Origin: Proteiniphilum propionicum
GTDB lineage: Bacteria > Bacteroidota > Bacteroidia > Bacteroidales > Dysgonomonadaceae
DNA: 64,000 nucleotides
Direction of reading: 5' to 3'
Assembly (NCBI RefSeq): GCF_022267555.1
Contig: NZ_CP073586.1
Coordinates: 3,142,501-3,206,500 of the forward strand
Positions within the stretch are counted from its first letter, which is position 1. Every line of letters begins with the position of its first letter. The notes under the pieces were generated by a model. That model did no database searches. It saw only the letters and a program-made list of their open reading frames with translations, and was not told the DNA's origin. The position numbers and the translations under genes were made by a program. Shown one piece after another: positions 45,456 through 54,772 of the stretch.

Positions 45456-46739
45456 TTACTCCTCATGGTTTACAGGAATATTCTTGTTAACATTTTTTGA
45501 TCCGGCAAGTGCATAATATAACAAAAATGCCATACCTGCGATCACAAGCCAGTAACTACTGAGGAAGCCAGCTTTATCGGAAATTAATCCCTGCAGATAT
45601 GGAAGTATTCCACCACCGCAAACCATTACCATGAATATTCCGGATGCCATTTCAGTATATTTACCCAATCCTTCCACAGCAAGGTTAAAGATGCTTCCCC
45701 ACATGATGGAAGTGCACAAACCGCCTAAAACAAGGAAGAAAACTTTAATAGGCACAACAGCACCGAATAAATTAATCGAAAGTGCTGCAGGAATAAAGAT
45801 AGCTGTCAATATTAACAAGATACCCAATGATGATGTAAAGCTAAGCATGGACTTGCTTGATACTTTAGCACCAACCGAAGCACCTATTAAACGACCGGCA
45901 AGCATCAGCAACCAGTATAACCCAACAATTGAGCCTGCAACTCCTGCAGCTATGCCAAGGCCACCACCTTCAGCACCTGTTGTCATATAAAGGTTAGCAA
46001 TGTTGGGAATACCCACTTCAACACCCACATATATGAATATTGCGATAATACCCAGAACGAAGTGACGGAACGACAATGCACTGTGCTTGTCTTTTACTTT
46101 TTCTTTTTTAGGCTGGTTACGTGTTATCTCCAAACGTGGTTCGGGAATATTAACTGCCAAAATAACAATAAAAGCAAAGGCAAAAATACCCATTGCAAGA
46201 AACAATGCAGGATTGGCATCACTAATAGCAGCCCGTGCCACATCACCCATCAGGTAACCCACAAGTATGGGAACGATAGTTGCTCCAATGGAGTTGATTG
46301 CACCACCGAACTGAATCAACTGGTTTCCTTTATTTCCACCACCGCCTAAAGTGTTAAGCATAGGGTTGACCACGGTATTCAGCATACACATTGAGAAACC
46401 TGAGATAAAAGCACCTGTCAGATATACACCAAAACTAGCCACAGTTCCTGAAAGGAAGGTAATTGTCACTCCAATAAAACCAATAGCTACAGCCATCAGG
46501 GCAGTGAATTTATATCCTTTTCTTTCAAGGATTAATCCAGCCGGGATTCCCATAAAAGCATAGGCGATAAAGTTTGCCAGATTTCCAAGTTGAGACATGG
46601 CATTGCTTGCGCCGAACTGGTTTTTCACAATAACTCCCATCGGATTCTGCAAACCGGTAACGAAGGAGATCATAAAAAACAACATGAACATTACCGCGAT
46701 AGGCAATGCGTAATTCTTTTTCTGAGTTGTCGTATTCAT
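45456..46739 (-). CDS. FucP-family sugar:H+ symporter (glucose/galactose type)
   Basis: 427 residues, twelve predicted membrane spans, MFS. Family marks are LFFMISFVTGLQNPMGVIVKN (positions ~20-38), GRLIGASVGAKVSSK (about 262) and GGGILPYLQGLISDKAG near the C-terminus, as in FucP/GluP. Between galM and galK it is most probably the galactose importer of the inner membrane. Confidence 0.93.
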   Translation of the reverse strand: MNTTTQKKNYALPIAVMFMLFFMISFVTGLQNPMGVIVKNQFGASNAMSQLGNLANFIAYAFMGIPAGLILERKGYKFTALMAVAIGFIGVTITFLSGTVASFGVYLTGAFISGFSMCMLNTVVNPMLNTLGGGGNKGNQLIQFGGAINSIGATIVPILVGYLMGDVARAAISDANPALFLAMGIFAFAFIVILAVNIPEPRLEITRNQPKKEKVKDKHSALSFRHFVLGIIAIFIYVGVEVGIPNIANLYMTTGAEGGGLGIAAGVAGSIVGLYWLLMLAGRLIGASVGAKVSSKSMLSFTSSLGILLILTAIFIPAALSINLFGAVVPIKVFFLVLGGLCTSIMWGSIFNLAVEGLGKYTEMASGIFMVMVCGGGILPYLQGLISDKAGFLSSYWLVIAGMAFLLYYALAGSKNVNKNIPVNHEE

Positions 46740-46803
46740 ACTTTTTTATTGTTTAATAATTTCAATTATAGAATAATTTTACTTTATATTTCAAATATTT
46801 ATC

Positions 46804-47877
46804 TCACACAAAGAATCTGTAGGTAGTTCTGGAATTAAATATCTCAGCGGTACTCAAAATCACTGAAGGGTATTGCGGTTTATTAATACTATCCGGATAG
46901 TGCTGTGTCTCAAAGCATACGGCAGACCTCGATGGATAACGTTTACCGTTTTTTGCAACAAAGCTACCATTCATCCAGTTACCGGTATATACCTGAACTC
47001 CGGGCTCTGTAGTATAAATCTCCATTTTGATCCCTGTTTTGGGCGATTCACATAAACCTGCGAAAGAATATTCATTTACTGACTTTTTGTTCAATACAAA
47101 ATTATGATCGTAGCCACGGCCAATTTTAAGTTGCTCAAAATCATCATCTATACGTTCACCAATAGCATGCGGCCGGGTAAAATCGAACGGAGTTCCTTTC
47201 ACCGGTTCTGCATCGCCCAAGGGTATGGCTGTATTGTCTGTAGGCAGGTAGCTGGAGGCATTTAGCATAAGAATATGTTCACCAATATATTCATCGCCTT
47301 GTCCTGAAAGATTAAAATAGGAGTGATTGGTAAGATTAAGAATGGTAGTTTTGTCTGTTGTTGCCCTATAATTTATGTCCAGAGCATTGTCATCAGTTAA
47401 TGTGTATGTTACCGTTACAGACAGGCTGCCGGGGAAACCCTCTTCACCGTCGGCTGACAGATAAAACAGTTGAATGCTGTTGTCTGTCACTTTTTTCACC
47501 TCCCATACAACTGCGTTAAATCCCTTGATGCCACCATGCAGCGAGTTTGGTCCATTGTTTATGGCAAGATGATACTCCCTACCTTCCAGTTCAAACCGTC
47601 CTCCTGCAATCCTATTGGCTGTTCTGCCGCAGACAGCACCAAAATAGGGCTCTTCCGAGGTTAGGTACTCATCGATAGTGGGGTGTCCCAAAACTACGTC
47701 AGTTAATATTCCGTTTTTATCGGGAACCATTAACGATACAATTTTAGCTCCGTAATTAGTTACGGTGACTTCACTTCCAAATTTGTTTTTAAGAATGTAT
47801 AACCCGGTTTGCCTGCCATCCACTGTTTTGTCAAAAGCTTTGACAAGCAAACCGGATTCGCTATACAAATTGTTCAT
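46804..47877 (-). CDS. galM: aldose 1-epimerase (mutarotase)
   Basis: 357 residues from the ATG at 47877; the longer frame to 47949 has no family match before this point. GalM fold landmarks: VTVTNYGAKIVSLMVPDKNG near residue 30, CGRTANRIAGGRFELEG (about 81-97), NLTNHSYFNLSG with the catalytic His (about 180-191), GYDHNFVL and YTGNWM. The general-base Glu is in AVCFETQHYPDSIN. No signal peptide is seen, so it is cytoplasmic. It heads the galactose operon galM-transporter-galK-regulator. Confidence 0.93.
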   Translation of the reverse strand: MNNLYSESGLLVKAFDKTVDGRQTGLYILKNKFGSEVTVTNYGAKIVSLMVPDKNGILTDVVLGHPTIDEYLTSEEPYFGAVCGRTANRIAGGRFELEGREYHLAINNGPNSLHGGIKGFNAVVWEVKKVTDNSIQLFYLSADGEEGFPGSLSVTVTYTLTDDNALDINYRATTDKTTILNLTNHSYFNLSGQGDEYIGEHILMLNASSYLPTDNTAIPLGDAEPVKGTPFDFTRPHAIGERIDDDFEQLKIGRGYDHNFVLNKKSVNEYSFAGLCESPKTGIKMEIYTTEPGVQVYTGNWMNGSFVAKNGKRYPSRSAVCFETQHYPDSINKPQYPSVILSTAEIFNSRTTYRFFV

Positions 47878-48084
47878 GTAATTTCCTGGGTTTAAGAATA
47901 AGATATTGATGAAGATTGATTTTCTGTATAATTGGTGTAAAATTAACACAGTTTTTTGAAACGTCCTAATAAAAATTTGTGTTTAACAACATAAATTCAT
48001 TAATTAACATTTTAAACTATTAAATATAAACTGCATCAAACCTGCAAAAAACAACCTCCCTCATCTCTCATTATTTGTTATTAA

Positions 48085-49398
48085 TTATATTATTACTTCA
48101 TTTTCCGCCTTGAACCTTCTGGTAACCAGCACTTTGTCTATCTTGTTGCCATCTATATCTACTATCTCGAACATAAGATTATCATACTCAAATCTATCTC
48201 CTACGCCGGGAATTTTGTTAATACATTCAAATACAAAACCGGCGACTGTTGAATAGTCGATTTTATCAAAATCAACGATAAAATCCTCATCAAGCTGTGA
48301 TAATATTTCTATAGGGGCCTCCCCGCTTACCAGGGCAGAGTTATCATCCCTCATAAAAATGAGTGGTTCATAAGATTCATCTTCTGTCTCCTCCGGGATA
48401 GCACCTACAAGATTTTCAAAAATATCATGAATGGTGATTATTCCGTCGAGGCTGCCATACTCATCTACCACCATAGCCATAAATATATGATTTTTCCTGA
48501 AGTACTCAAGCACTTTTTGCGCCCGCAGGGTACTGGGTACGATAACAGGCTCCTTAATAAGCTCTTCAATTGTGAACTGTTCATTGTTATTCAGACGCAA
48601 TAGAAAATCCCTTATAGATATAGTTCCTGTAAAATCATCAATCTTTTTTCTGCATGCAAGAATAATGCTATGTTTTGTCCGAAGCAGATCCTCAATTATC
48701 TCCTCACGGCTTTTACTTATATCCACCCACTCCACATCCGTTCGGTGAGTCATCAGGTGAATTGCCTTTTTATCGGAGAAGTAAAATACCTGTTCGTGGA
48801 TAATATTCTCTTCAACATCAATAATACCTTCATGCGAAGCTGTCTTCAGCATTGCACGCAGTTCCATTTCCGAAACCACCTCATCTTTCGGTTTTAACCC
48901 TATAAGTTTATTTACAAAACTTGTTGATACAGAGAGAAGTTTCACGAAAGGATAAAAGATAAGACTCACCACGTGTATAGTAGGCGAGACAGCAATCGCC
49001 ATTTTTTCGGAATTGTTCAGTGCAACTGTTTTTGGTACAAGCTCACCTATAACAATTGATACATATGTGATAAGGAATACCACTACTATCAATGAAGCAG
49101 CGTCCGCAAAAGCACCTATAGCATTAAATTGTTTAAAGAAAGGTACCAGATAGACAGCAAACGCCTGCCCCCCGTACGCACCATTAACAATACCAATAAG
49201 AGTAATTCCCACCTGAACTGATGAGAGAAAATTATCGGGGTCGGCCTGCAACTTTCGTGCACGCGCGGCACCTTTACTTCCTTTCTTGCGTTCTGCTTCC
49301 AACTTGTTTTTCTTTGCCGAAACAATTGCAATCTCCGACAACGCGAAAAAACCGTTAAGAAGGATAAGAAGAAGTATAACGACAATATGTACCCACAT
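48085..49398 (-). CDS. CNNM/CorC-type hemolysin-family transport protein
   Basis: 437 residues. Four hydrophobic spans of the DUF21 (CNNM) domain occupy about 1-160, beginning VVILLLILLNGFFALSEIAIVSA. Tandem CBS domains follow (about 200-335) with MVVDEYGSLDGIITIHDI. A CorC/HlyC C-terminal domain (about 345-425) ends the protein. Such proteins are linked to Mg2+ or Co2+ efflux. It is a single gene; the next gene upstream, a nucleotidyltransferase, is 36 bp away on the same strand. Confidence 0.92.
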   Translation of the reverse strand: MWVHIVVILLLILLNGFFALSEIAIVSAKKNKLEAERKKGSKGAARARKLQADPDNFLSSVQVGITLIGIVNGAYGGQAFAVYLVPFFKQFNAIGAFADAASLIVVVFLITYVSIVIGELVPKTVALNNSEKMAIAVSPTIHVVSLIFYPFVKLLSVSTSFVNKLIGLKPKDEVVSEMELRAMLKTASHEGIIDVEENIIHEQVFYFSDKKAIHLMTHRTDVEWVDISKSREEIIEDLLRTKHSIILACRKKIDDFTGTISIRDFLLRLNNNEQFTIEELIKEPVIVPSTLRAQKVLEYFRKNHIFMAMVVDEYGSLDGIITIHDIFENLVGAIPEETEDESYEPLIFMRDDNSALVSGEAPIEILSQLDEDFIVDFDKIDYSTVAGFVFECINKIPGVGDRFEYDNLMFEIVDIDGNKIDKVLVTRRFKAENEVII

Positions 49399-49434
49399 AA
49401 TCAGCCTATCAGGTGAAGAAAAGTAATCATAAAA

Positions 49435-50337
49435 TTACCACAGCGGAGAGGGATAGGCCTTGTTAGCGGTAAGGCTTTTCAGCTTTGATACTACTTCGGG
49501 ACGATCATCGGCATAAGTCACACCAAACCACTTTGAAGGTGTATCCAATACTTTCACTGTAATATTACCATTCACAATCAGATGGTTTACCAGTAAAGGG
49601 ATAAAAAACTCAGCTCTGATATTCTCCGCGTTCTCATTAAGAAACTGCACGAAATAATCATCGGAATATTTGAAGTAATCTGGTGTGAAACCCCACATAT
49701 TCATAGATACTGGCGTATTGTCGTCAATAGCTATCCACTGATCTCTTTCATTCTTGTAGCTCACTTTTCCATCAATACGCATAACCTGTGTGCGCTCAAC
49801 CACTCCGGTGAGATTTCCATTTTTATCGGTCTCACATACTCCTCGCGCCACAGTACCGCTTTCTGACAATGTGTTGCCAACTCTATAACCAACCATACAA
49901 TATTTGTCATGACTGTATTCAAGAGTCTTTAGATAATCTGCCAACACCTGAAAGCTTTCACGCCCATAGAAGTCGTCGGCGTTGATCACGGCAAAAGGTT
50001 CGTGAATCACCTCTTTTCCCATCATTACGGCGTGGTTGGTACCCCACGGTTTTACTCTATCGGGATGGGGGGAAAAGCCTTCTGGAAGATTATCCAGCTC
50101 CTGGAATACCAGTTCAACCGGTATTTTCTTCTCATATTTTTTTACAATCTTTTCCCTGAAGTCATCTTCAAACGATTTGCGAATAACAAAAACCAGTTTT
50201 CCGAAGCCGGCGTTTACCGCATCATAAATAGAGTAATCCATTATGGTCTCACCTGCCGGGCCTACCCCGTCTAACTGTTTCAGTCCGCCATAGCGGCTGC
50301 CCATTCCTGCTGCCAATACAAATAATGTAGGTTTCAT
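49435..50337 (-). CDS. sugar nucleotidyltransferase-like protein
   Basis: 300 residues. The N-terminal signature LAAGMGSRYGGLKQLDGVGP with PAGETIMDYSIYDA is the nucleotidyltransferase/GlmU-RmlA fold. FAVINADDFYGRESFQVLADYL (about 100) provides the metal-binding Asp. The C-terminal half (WIAIDDNTPVSMNMWGFTPD) is typical of a Bacteroidota group annotated only as nucleotidyltransferase. It probably activates a sugar phosphate with NTP. A TACATTTG -7 box (minus strand, 50367-50374) precedes it. Confidence 0.88.
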   Translation of the reverse strand: MKPTLFVLAAGMGSRYGGLKQLDGVGPAGETIMDYSIYDAVNAGFGKLVFVIRKSFEDDFREKIVKKYEKKIPVELVFQELDNLPEGFSPHPDRVKPWGTNHAVMMGKEVIHEPFAVINADDFYGRESFQVLADYLKTLEYSHDKYCMVGYRVGNTLSESGTVARGVCETDKNGNLTGVVERTQVMRIDGKVSYKNERDQWIAIDDNTPVSMNMWGFTPDYFKYSDDYFVQFLNENAENIRAEFFIPLLVNHLIVNGNITVKVLDTPSKWFGVTYADDRPEVVSKLKSLTANKAYPSPLW

Positions 50338-50366
50338 CGTGAAAAATTAAAAATTTAGTTCGTCCA

Positions 50367-50374
50367 CAAATGTA
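50367..50374 (-). promoter_or_regulatory. -7 box for the nucleotidyltransferase-CNNM operon
   Basis: Minus-strand TACATTTG matches TAnnTTTG, about 30 bp upstream of the start codon. Confidence 0.45.
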
Positions 50375-50533
50375 AGATTTTTATCGAAAACGAGGAAAAG
50401 ATTATTGCTCAAATTGCTCTTCAGACCTGTTTTTTGGTTCTTCATTGGCACAATAGATCTATAAATAATTATTAAACCTGCTTGAGAAAAAGTTTTTATA
50501 CAAATAAGTTACCGCATTTCTGACGATTACGTT

Positions 50534-51199
50534 TTATACAAATGCTTTCCACAGATCATCTTCCGGAACAGGTGCAGTTACCGATATCTTCTTTTTTGAA
50601 ACAGGATGTATAAATGATATAGAACGCGCATGCAGGCTGATGCTGCCATCGGGATTGGAGCGCTCAGCCCCATATTTAAGATCGCCCTTGATGGGACACC
50701 CCGTTTCGGCCAGCTGGCAGCGGATCTGATGGTGTCTCCCGGTCTCCAAAGCGATCTCCAGCAAAAAATAATTTTTTGAAGCACCTACAAGTCTATAATG
50801 TAAGACAGCTTTTTTGGTATTTGGTTTCTCGTTATCGAAAGCAGTAGACTTATTTGTTTTTTCATTTTTCATCAGATAGTGCACCAAAGTGCCCTCTTCT
50901 TTTGGTGGGCGATTTTTTACTATAGCCCAATAGATCTTGCTTACTTCATCGTCACGAAACATTCTGTTCAGTCGCGCGAGCGCCTTGCTTGTCTTGGCAA
51001 ACACCAACACCCCGCTTGTGGGCCGGTCGAGCCGGTGCGTAACGCCACAAAACACGTTACCGGGCTTGTTATATTTAACTTTCAAAAATTCTTTCACCAT
51101 CTCCGACAATGGTTTGTCGCCCGTTTTATCGCCCTGCACAATTTCACCTGGTGCCTTGTTAACGATAATAATATGGTTGTCTTCGTAAAGAACTGTCAT
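50534..51199 (-). CDS. RluA-family pseudouridine synthase
   Basis: 221 residues. The catalytic motif HRLDRPTSGVLVFAKTSKAL (positions ~58-77) holds the Asp of the family, and ETGRHHQIRCQLAETGCPIKGDLKYG (about 155-180) is the second conserved block. There is no S4 domain, so it is a compact RluA-type enzyme that isomerises uridine in rRNA or tRNA. Target position is unknown. A 300-bp gap separates it from fabG. Confidence 0.9.
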   Translation of the reverse strand: MTVLYEDNHIIIVNKAPGEIVQGDKTGDKPLSEMVKEFLKVKYNKPGNVFCGVTHRLDRPTSGVLVFAKTSKALARLNRMFRDDEVSKIYWAIVKNRPPKEEGTLVHYLMKNEKTNKSTAFDNEKPNTKKAVLHYRLVGASKNYFLLEIALETGRHHQIRCQLAETGCPIKGDLKYGAERSNPDGSISLHARSISFIHPVSKKKISVTAPVPEDDLWKAFV

Positions 51200-51500
51200 C
51201 TGATATGTGACTTCCCTTTTGCCGGGAATAAATAGTGATAATTAAACTTGTGAGCCTACTTTTGAAACCCTTGAAATAAAAAAATGATTTCTAATGCATT
51301 AGATGTCAACATCATCCGTTTTGTCACGATTGCAATGAAAGAGGCTTTTAGAAATCCCTATGTTTGCAAAAGCAATAACATTAGGAGTATTGTTATTTAT
51401 TGAGGATTCACTGATGAAACAAAATATCAGAGACACAAAATTTATTCTGTATCCCTGATATAATCAGTATCCCTGTAATAAAGGCAAAAAGTGGTAATAA
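51200..51500. other. intergenic region between the RluA and fabG genes
   Basis: About 300 bp of AT-rich DNA. No consensus promoter, terminator or small gene could be supported on either strand. Confidence 0.4.
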
Positions 51501-52247
51501 TTATGCATTCATTCCCCCACAAACATTTATCACCTGCCCACTGACATACGAAGAGAGGTCTGAAGCAAGAAAAAGGGCTACATTCGCAACATCTTCGGGC
51601 GTACCTCCGCGACGAAGAGGAATTTGCTTTGCCCATTCTTTTCTTACCTCTTCAGACAATTGACCTGTCATATCGGTTATGATAAAACCCGGAGCAATGG
51701 CATTTGCACGGATACCACGTGACCCAAGCTCTTTTGCTATAGATTTTGCCAGGCCTATCATGCCTGCTTTTGAAGCCGAGTAGTTAGCCTGTCCCGCATT
51801 TCCTGAAACACCAACCACAGAACTCATATTCACAATGCTGCCCGATTTCTGTCGCATCATCACAGGTGTAACAGCATGGATAAAGTTGAATGCCGACTTC
51901 AGGTTCACATTAATTACCGCATCCCATTGCTGTTCGCTCATCCTCATCATCAATCCATCTTTAGTAATACCTGCATTATTGATAAGTATGTCGATACGGC
52001 CGAAATCCTTTATTATCTCATCAACTATTTTGTGAGTCTCCTCAAAATTAGCAGCATTGGATGCATATCCCTTGCACTTAACACCAAGCGAGGCAATTTC
52101 ACGCTCAGTGGCTGCCCCCACCTCATCTATAGTTAAATCTGTGAACGCGATGTTTGATCCTTCCGACGCAAACTTCAAAGCTATGGCTTTACCAATACCA
52201 CGTGCGGCGCCGGTTATTACCGCTGTTTTTCCTTCTAGTAACTTCAT
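51501..52247 (-). CDS. fabG: 3-oxoacyl-[ACP] reductase
   Basis: 248 residues, a short-chain dehydrogenase. The cofactor motif is TGAARGIGKAIA (about 12-23), NNAG lies at about 89, and the catalytic Ser-Tyr-Lys set sits in MSSVVGVSGNAGQANYSASK (about 139-158). C-terminal NVCGGMNA fits FabG tetramers. It reduces beta-ketoacyl-ACP in fatty acid elongation with NADPH. It starts 23 bp after the TetR gene and shares its transcript. Confidence 0.92.
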   Translation of the reverse strand: MKLLEGKTAVITGAARGIGKAIALKFASEGSNIAFTDLTIDEVGAATEREIASLGVKCKGYASNAANFEETHKIVDEIIKDFGRIDILINNAGITKDGLMMRMSEQQWDAVINVNLKSAFNFIHAVTPVMMRQKSGSIVNMSSVVGVSGNAGQANYSASKAGMIGLAKSIAKELGSRGIRANAIAPGFIITDMTGQLSEEVRKEWAKQIPLRRGGTPEDVANVALFLASDLSSYVSGQVINVCGGMNA

Positions 52248-52270
52248 TTGATTGATTATTATTAAAATAT

Positions 52271-52873
52271 CTATTTGGTATATAACCCATTTAAAACGAG
52301 GTTCGAGATAATATCCCTATCCTCTTTTTTGTTATATTCTAGTTTCATTACACCACGGATAACAGGCACCTCAAGACCTTTAAATGCATAGTGCAGAATT
52401 TCGGCTGTCTGCCTTACATCTTTAATCTGAAAGATAGCGCTGTCACACCCATCCTGCAAGATAGTCTCAAGATAATGAATCTCTTTCTTGTCGAACTCCT
52501 TGCGCACATTCTCCACCTGCCATATATCTCTGAAAAAATCGGCCCGGAGTGTACCGTTTCGTGTAACTACCTCTTTTATTGCATTTAGCCGCGTAAAAGC
52601 CAACAAAAGAAGTTTTTCATCGTTGGGCATATCACGCTCAACCACCTCTTCAAGCTTATTGTACAGTACTTTTAGCTCAGACTCTATAACTGCCTTGTAA
52701 ATATCGTTCTTGCTGCTGAAATAGGTGTACAATGTTCTCCTTCCTCTTTGAGAAGCCTCTGCAATATCGTTCATAGTCGTATTCTCGACACCCTTTTTCG
52801 CGAAAAGTTGCCGGGCTACGTCTATAAGATTATTCTTCGTTTTAGATATTGCTGCAGACACTTTACTTTGCAC
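52271..52873 (-). CDS. TetR/AcrR family regulator
   Basis: 200 residues. The N-terminal HTH spans about 10-58 (NLIDVARQLFAKKGVENTTMNDIA, then RRTLYTYFSSKNDIYKAVIESE). The C-terminal ligand domain is unclassified. Its position directly before fabG suggests control of fatty-acid genes, perhaps sensing acyl-CoA or acyl-ACP; that is inference. A -7 box TATTTTTG (minus strand, 52892-52899) lies 19 bp upstream, close enough for autoregulation. Confidence 0.88.
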   Translation of the reverse strand: MQSKVSAAISKTKNNLIDVARQLFAKKGVENTTMNDIAEASQRGRRTLYTYFSSKNDIYKAVIESELKVLYNKLEEVVERDMPNDEKLLLLAFTRLNAIKEVVTRNGTLRADFFRDIWQVENVRKEFDKKEIHYLETILQDGCDSAIFQIKDVRQTAEILHYAFKGLEVPVIRGVMKLEYNKKEDRDIISNLVLNGLYTK

Positions 52874-52891
52874 ATTTCATTTATTTATGTG

Positions 52892-52899
52892 CAAAAATA
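52892..52899 (-). promoter_or_regulatory. -7 box for the tetR-fabG operon
   Basis: Minus-strand TATTTTTG fits TAnnTTTG. The upstream -33 position reads TTTCG rather than TTTG, so confidence is moderate. Confidence 0.45.
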
Positions 52900-52998
52900 A
52901 AACAAAGATTTAATATTCCGAAAGTAAATGGGTAAAAAAAAGCGAAATAGTGCTTTCGGCTGGCTTAAGTAATCCAAAACAGGAGAAATTGACTGCTT

Positions 52999-53574
52999 TT
53001 AACAGTTTTCTTTAAACAGTTCTGCAGCCTTACACAGCTCGTTATACCAATCCTCACCAAATCTCCTTATCAACGGTTCTTTTAAAAACCGGTAAAGAGG
53101 TATCCCCTCTTTTTGTCCAAGATTAAGTGCAGGCTTGCAGAGATACCACCGCTGGTAATTGACAGCTGTAAAATTATTATACTCATTAAGCCGGATAGGG
53201 TATAAATGGCAAGATATTGGTTTTTGAACTGAAATCCTCCCCTCTCTGTATGCTTTGTCAATTGCGCACTTGCATACGCCATTCTCATCGAAATAGGTAA
53301 AAACACACTCCTTGCCTTCTATTATTGAGGTAACCAGTTCTCCATCATTATCTATATATGCTATTCCCTGATCATTGATCAATTCAATCGCTTTGGCGGA
53401 GAGCTCATCCCGGATATCCGGCAGAATTTCTTTTATTTGTTCAAACTCCTCTCTAGTAAGTGGCGCTCCCGACTCACCCTCAACGCAACATTGCCCTTTG
53501 CATTTACAGAGGTTACAGATAAATTGTTCTTCGAAAATATCGTCCGATATTAATGTATTCTGAATTTGTATCAT
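52999..53574 (-). CDS. DUF3109 family cysteine-rich protein
   Basis: 191 residues. The N-terminal CNLCKCKGQCCVEGESGAPL (positions ~20-39) and later CVFTYFDENGVCKCAIDKAY, ISCHLYPIRL and a final WYLCKP give a set of conserved cysteines able to bind a metal or Fe-S cluster. This matches the DUF3109/YkgJ-like CxxC group, whose function is unknown. It is a single gene between tetR and a CPBP protease, both also on the minus strand. Confidence 0.85.
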   Translation of the reverse strand: MIQIQNTLISDDIFEEQFICNLCKCKGQCCVEGESGAPLTREEFEQIKEILPDIRDELSAKAIELINDQGIAYIDNDGELVTSIIEGKECVFTYFDENGVCKCAIDKAYREGRISVQKPISCHLYPIRLNEYNNFTAVNYQRWYLCKPALNLGQKEGIPLYRFLKEPLIRRFGEDWYNELCKAAELFKENC

Positions 53575-53686
53575 TATTGTTCGTTACTTAACTTTCGCTT
53601 GTGTTAGTTGTTATCATTTACAGCTAAATATAAGACTTAGGATAGCTGTTTAGCTGTTACCGCAACACGTTAGAAAATTGAATTAG

Positions 53687-54586
53687 TCAGCAAGAATCAA
53701 CTTCAGTTTGTACTGAGGTTCTTAAATTTTTTTTGTATAACCAGAACAGTAGAATTGTCAGCAGCAAGCAAATTAGTGCCATAATTGCAAAGGGTGCAGT
53801 GATCTCACTGTTTTCAATATTGTACAACCATTCACTGTCTCTACAGAAATAGGCCAGCACAATAACTGTAGCGTTATTCACAAAGTGCATAAGTACAGGT
53901 ATCCACAGATTCTGTGTGTAGAGAAAAAGGTAGCCTAACAGGGCTCCCAACAACAATCTTGGAAAAAAGCCATAAAATTGAAAATGCACTACACTGAATA
54001 TCAATGCGCCAATCCACACAGCCATATGCCCATTTCTGAATTTCTCCTGTATAAGCTGTTGTAATGCGCCGCGAAAAAACATCTCTTCCGCAACAGCTGC
54101 AAGTCCGGCTATCATAAACAGGTTCATGAAAAGGCGCCCGATACCTTCACCGGATAACAGCAAATCGGTTGTTTCCTGTGCAGCATCCTCCATAGAACGC
54201 ATCCACTGTTCAGCAATCTGCATCGATTCTGGGAGTTCAATGCCTTTATTCCATTGTGTAAGGAGAAAAACCGGTATATAAGAAAGGAGAAAAACCATTA
54301 TTGCTAAAATAATTTTCCTCCCTGCATGCTCTTTGTCCACCATCTTCAGGTATTGCGCTGCCCCGGGAAAACTCCATCCGGTTACAAGATATGCAGGCAT
54401 AACGAATGCAAAAAAAGCCTGTAATCCCGAACTCAGATATATGATTGTTACCCCGCCCTCTTCAACGCCTGTAACAGCCGAGAAAGCAATCAATATGCTC
54501 CCGGCCAGAAGCAGACCGATAAACATGAGTAAAAAAAGATATACAATTTTTGTACCAGCAGTAACCGAAGTAAGAATTTGTCGCAT
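53687..54586 (-). CDS. CPBP-family intramembrane glutamic protease
   Basis: 299 residues from the ATG at 54586; a TTG at 54607 is excluded because a -7 box begins at 54605. It has about eight hydrophobic spans. The three CPBP/Abi motifs are intact: EEMFFRGALQQ (EExxxR, about 192), FSVVHFQFYGF (FxxxH, about 228) and VLMHFVNNATV (HxxxN, about 262). These enzymes cut membrane proteins or, in some bacteria, give bacteriocin immunity. The substrate is unknown. It diverges from tig. Confidence 0.88.
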   Translation of the reverse strand: MRQILTSVTAGTKIVYLFLLMFIGLLLAGSILIAFSAVTGVEEGGVTIIYLSSGLQAFFAFVMPAYLVTGWSFPGAAQYLKMVDKEHAGRKIILAIMVFLLSYIPVFLLTQWNKGIELPESMQIAEQWMRSMEDAAQETTDLLLSGEGIGRLFMNLFMIAGLAAVAEEMFFRGALQQLIQEKFRNGHMAVWIGALIFSVVHFQFYGFFPRLLLGALLGYLFLYTQNLWIPVLMHFVNNATVIVLAYFCRDSEWLYNIENSEITAPFAIMALICLLLTILLFWLYKKNLRTSVQTEVDSC

Positions 54587-54604
54587 CTTTTCTGTTTTGG
54601 AATG

Positions 54605-54633
54605 CAAAGATAACTAAATAATAATTCAGGCAA
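54605..54633 (-). promoter_or_regulatory. promoter of the CPBP gene
   Basis: On the minus strand TATCTTTG (54605-54612) is preceded by TTG (54631-54633) at 18 bp. The 19-bp distance to the ATG at 54586 supports that start. Confidence 0.55.
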
Positions 54634-54668
54634 CTCCTCTTGTAGTAAAACACGGATGTAAAATATTT

Positions 54669-54699
54669 TTTGCAAATTGGAAGAATAACACTAATTTTG
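54669..54699 (+). promoter_or_regulatory. promoter of tig
   Basis: A TTTG -33 box (54669-54672) and TAATTTTG -7 box (54692-54699), spaced 19 bp, match the Bacteroidota consensus. The start codon is 74 bp further on. Confidence 0.75.
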
Positions 54700-54772
54700 C
54701 AGTTTTATTTAAAAAATCATTTCAATCGGTTGAATTTTACCGACTTTCAACAAAAACTAATCACTCAGTATA

